Positions 19,560 to 20,208 of a stretch of 20,208 nt of DNA are shown here, piece after piece. The notes under the pieces were generated by a model, which ran no database searches, had not been told where the DNA came from, and worked only from the letters and a program-made list of their open reading frames with translations. Position 1 is the stretch's first letter; each line of letters opens with the position of its first letter. This DNA comes from JALYQB01 sp035640155 (GTDB taxonomy: Bacteria; Actinomycetota; Actinomycetes; Mycobacteriales; Pseudonocardiaceae). The translations under genes were made by a program, and so were the position numbers. The stretch spans positions 1 to 20,208 of the forward strand of contig DASQWR010000095.1 in NCBI GenBank assembly GCA_035640155.1. Direction: 5' to 3'.

Positions 19560-20208
19560 CTAACCCGACGTCCTGGGCCGTTCGAATCCTGCCGCGCCCA
19601 GCTGACGCCGCCGCACACGCCAGAGCAGGCCGCGCCGCGGCGCCAGCAGCCGGGCCAGCACGAAGCAGACCACCGTGGCCAACCCGATCATGCCGGAGAT
19701 CGACGTGTCGTAGTGCACGGCCGCCCAGTGGCCGGCCACGGCGCTCGCCCAGCCGACCGCCACGGCGAGCATGAGCATCGAAGCCAACCTGGTGACCAGC
19801 AGGTGCGCGGCGGCGGCGGGCACGATGAAGAACGCCACCACGAGGATCACGCCCACGCTGTCGAAGGCGACGACCGCGACGGCGGTGCTGGCGACCAGCA
19901 GCACCCGCTGTGCGAGCTGGCCCCGCAGGCCGGCGATCTCGCCGAACTGCGGGTCGAGGGTCGAGGCCAGCAGCGGGCGCCAGAGCGCCACCACCAGCAG
20001 CAGCGCCAGCACCGCGGCCAGCCCGGTGGCCAGCAGCGAGCGGGGCACGTCGAGCCCGCCGACGGCGAGGGTGCGCAGCGGCGCGAAGGTGATCTCTCCG
20101 TAGATGGCGGTGTCCAGGTCGAGGTGGGCACCGGAGGCGAACTTGCTCACCCCGATCACCCCGAGGGAGAACAACGCGGGGAAGGTGAGGGCGATGGCGG
20201 CGTCGGCG
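19560..20208 (-). CDS. ABC-3 family metal ABC transporter permease (ZnuB/MntB-like), 5' end off the right edge
   Basis: About 216 codons are visible of a multi-helix permease. The first, at the edge, read DAAIALTFPALFSLGVIGVSKFASG, followed by LDLDTAIYGEITFAPL. Later come DPQFGEIAGLRGQLAQRVLLVASTAVAVVAFDSVGVILVVAFFIVPAAAAHLLV and HYDTSISGMIGLATVVCFVLARLLAPRRGLL. This is the ABC-3 (zinc/manganese/iron) permease family; the metal cannot be told. The frame is open to the window edge, so the start and the partner ATPase and binding protein lie outside. The last 14 or so codons (QLGAAGFERPRTSG) run across the right tRNA-derived repeat and are not typical of the family, which suggests the original C-terminus was replaced or extended at the junction. 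Confidence 0.85.
   Translation of the reverse strand, partial: ADAAIALTFPALFSLGVIGVSKFASGAHLDLDTAIYGEITFAPLRTLAVGGLDVPRSLLATGLAAVLALLLVVALWRPLLASTLDPQFGEIAGLRGQLAQRVLLVASTAVAVVAFDSVGVILVVAFFIVPAAAAHLLVTRLASMLMLAVAVGWASAVAGHWAAVHYDTSISGMIGLATVVCFVLARLLAPRRGLLWRVRRRQLGAAGFERPRTSG
19580..19600 (+). repeat. Right attachment repeat (attR), copy of the tRNA-Val 3' end
   Basis: It matches 11649-11669 at 20 of 21 positions in direct orientation. The single difference falls in the T loop. The bases 5' of it do not complete a T stem or any other tRNA arm, so this is a fragment and not a second tRNA. It lies within the 3' coding end of the permease gene. Confidence 0.75.

Larger units (their letters stand above)
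11649..19600. mobile_element. Degenerate genomic island integrated at tRNA-Val
   Basis: The segment is bounded by direct repeats of the tRNA-Val 3' end, leaving an intact tRNA on the left and a 3' fragment on the right, the usual footprint of tyrosine-recombinase integration. Inside, gene density drops sharply compared with the compact core: large gaps, broken genes and unrelated functions replace operons. Part of it differs in composition: a 60-base count in the phosphoesterase gene (13741-13800) gives 35 G+C, against 43 in aceE (9001-9060), although the DUF4185 gene is as GC-rich as the core. I see no integrase, excisionase, relaxase or replication gene, so the element is probably an immobile remnant. 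The coordinates include both repeats. Confidence 0.6.

Noticed and set aside
11649..19600. Second tRNA at the right repeat
   Set aside because: Bases upstream of 19580 cannot form a T stem, anticodon arm or acceptor stem, so only the 3' fragment is present.
1..20208. CRISPR array or insertion sequence
   Set aside because: No regularly spaced repeats were seen, and no transposase motif or terminal inverted repeats were recognised in any frame.

Overview
The window comes from a high-GC Gram-positive actinomycete, most likely of the Pseudonocardiaceae type. The evidence is the very high GC, frequent GTG/TTG starts, ATGA/GTGA gene overlaps, and a core order close to two known loci: the mycobacterial stretch ahpE - aceE - PucR-type regulator - fabD - acpM - kas - accD6, and the Streptomyces stretch fasR-fabD-fabH-acpP-fabF. 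No species can be named from the sequence alone.

Region 1 (about 1-11670) is conserved core. From the left it holds the start of a conserved actinobacterial coiled-coil-type protein of unknown function (minus), a divergent DUF3145 gene (plus), and a minus-strand type II fatty acid synthase operon transcribed fabD -> fabH -> acpP -> fabF -> accD6. Upstream of fabD are a fasR-type PucR-family regulator and aceE, the homodimeric pyruvate dehydrogenase E1. Together these cover acetyl-CoA supply (AceE), malonyl-CoA formation (AccD6 with a biotinylated alpha subunit encoded elsewhere), malonyl transfer to ACP (FabD), initiation (FabH), elongation (FabF) and likely transcriptional control (FasR). 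The fabD leader carries a perfect 10-bp inverted repeat that is a good candidate operator. Divergent from aceE lie a DUF3052 gene and a one-cysteine AhpE-type peroxiredoxin, followed by a hairpin and tRNA-Val(TAC).

Region 2 (about 11649-19600) looks like an old genomic island in the 3' end of tRNA-Val. The last 21 bases of the tRNA (before CCA) recur at 19580-19600 with one mismatch. Between the copies are loosely packed genes: a DUF4185 (GH183-type, putative endo-D-arabinanase) protein, a PF04185 phosphoesterase/phospholipase C-like protein, a DUF2071 protein, a DUF389 membrane protein, a 63-aa acidic protein and a small YggT-like membrane protein. Several decayed fragments lie between them (a secreted 'PGTYRS...CYW' domain, a Uma2-type protein, a possible DMT transporter tail). 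No integrase was seen, so the element appears degenerate.

Region 3 (19560-20208) is the 3' part of a minus-strand ABC-3 family metal permease (ZnuB/MntB-like). Its reading frame ends through the right-hand copy of the tRNA repeat, as expected if this gene once faced the tRNA gene directly.
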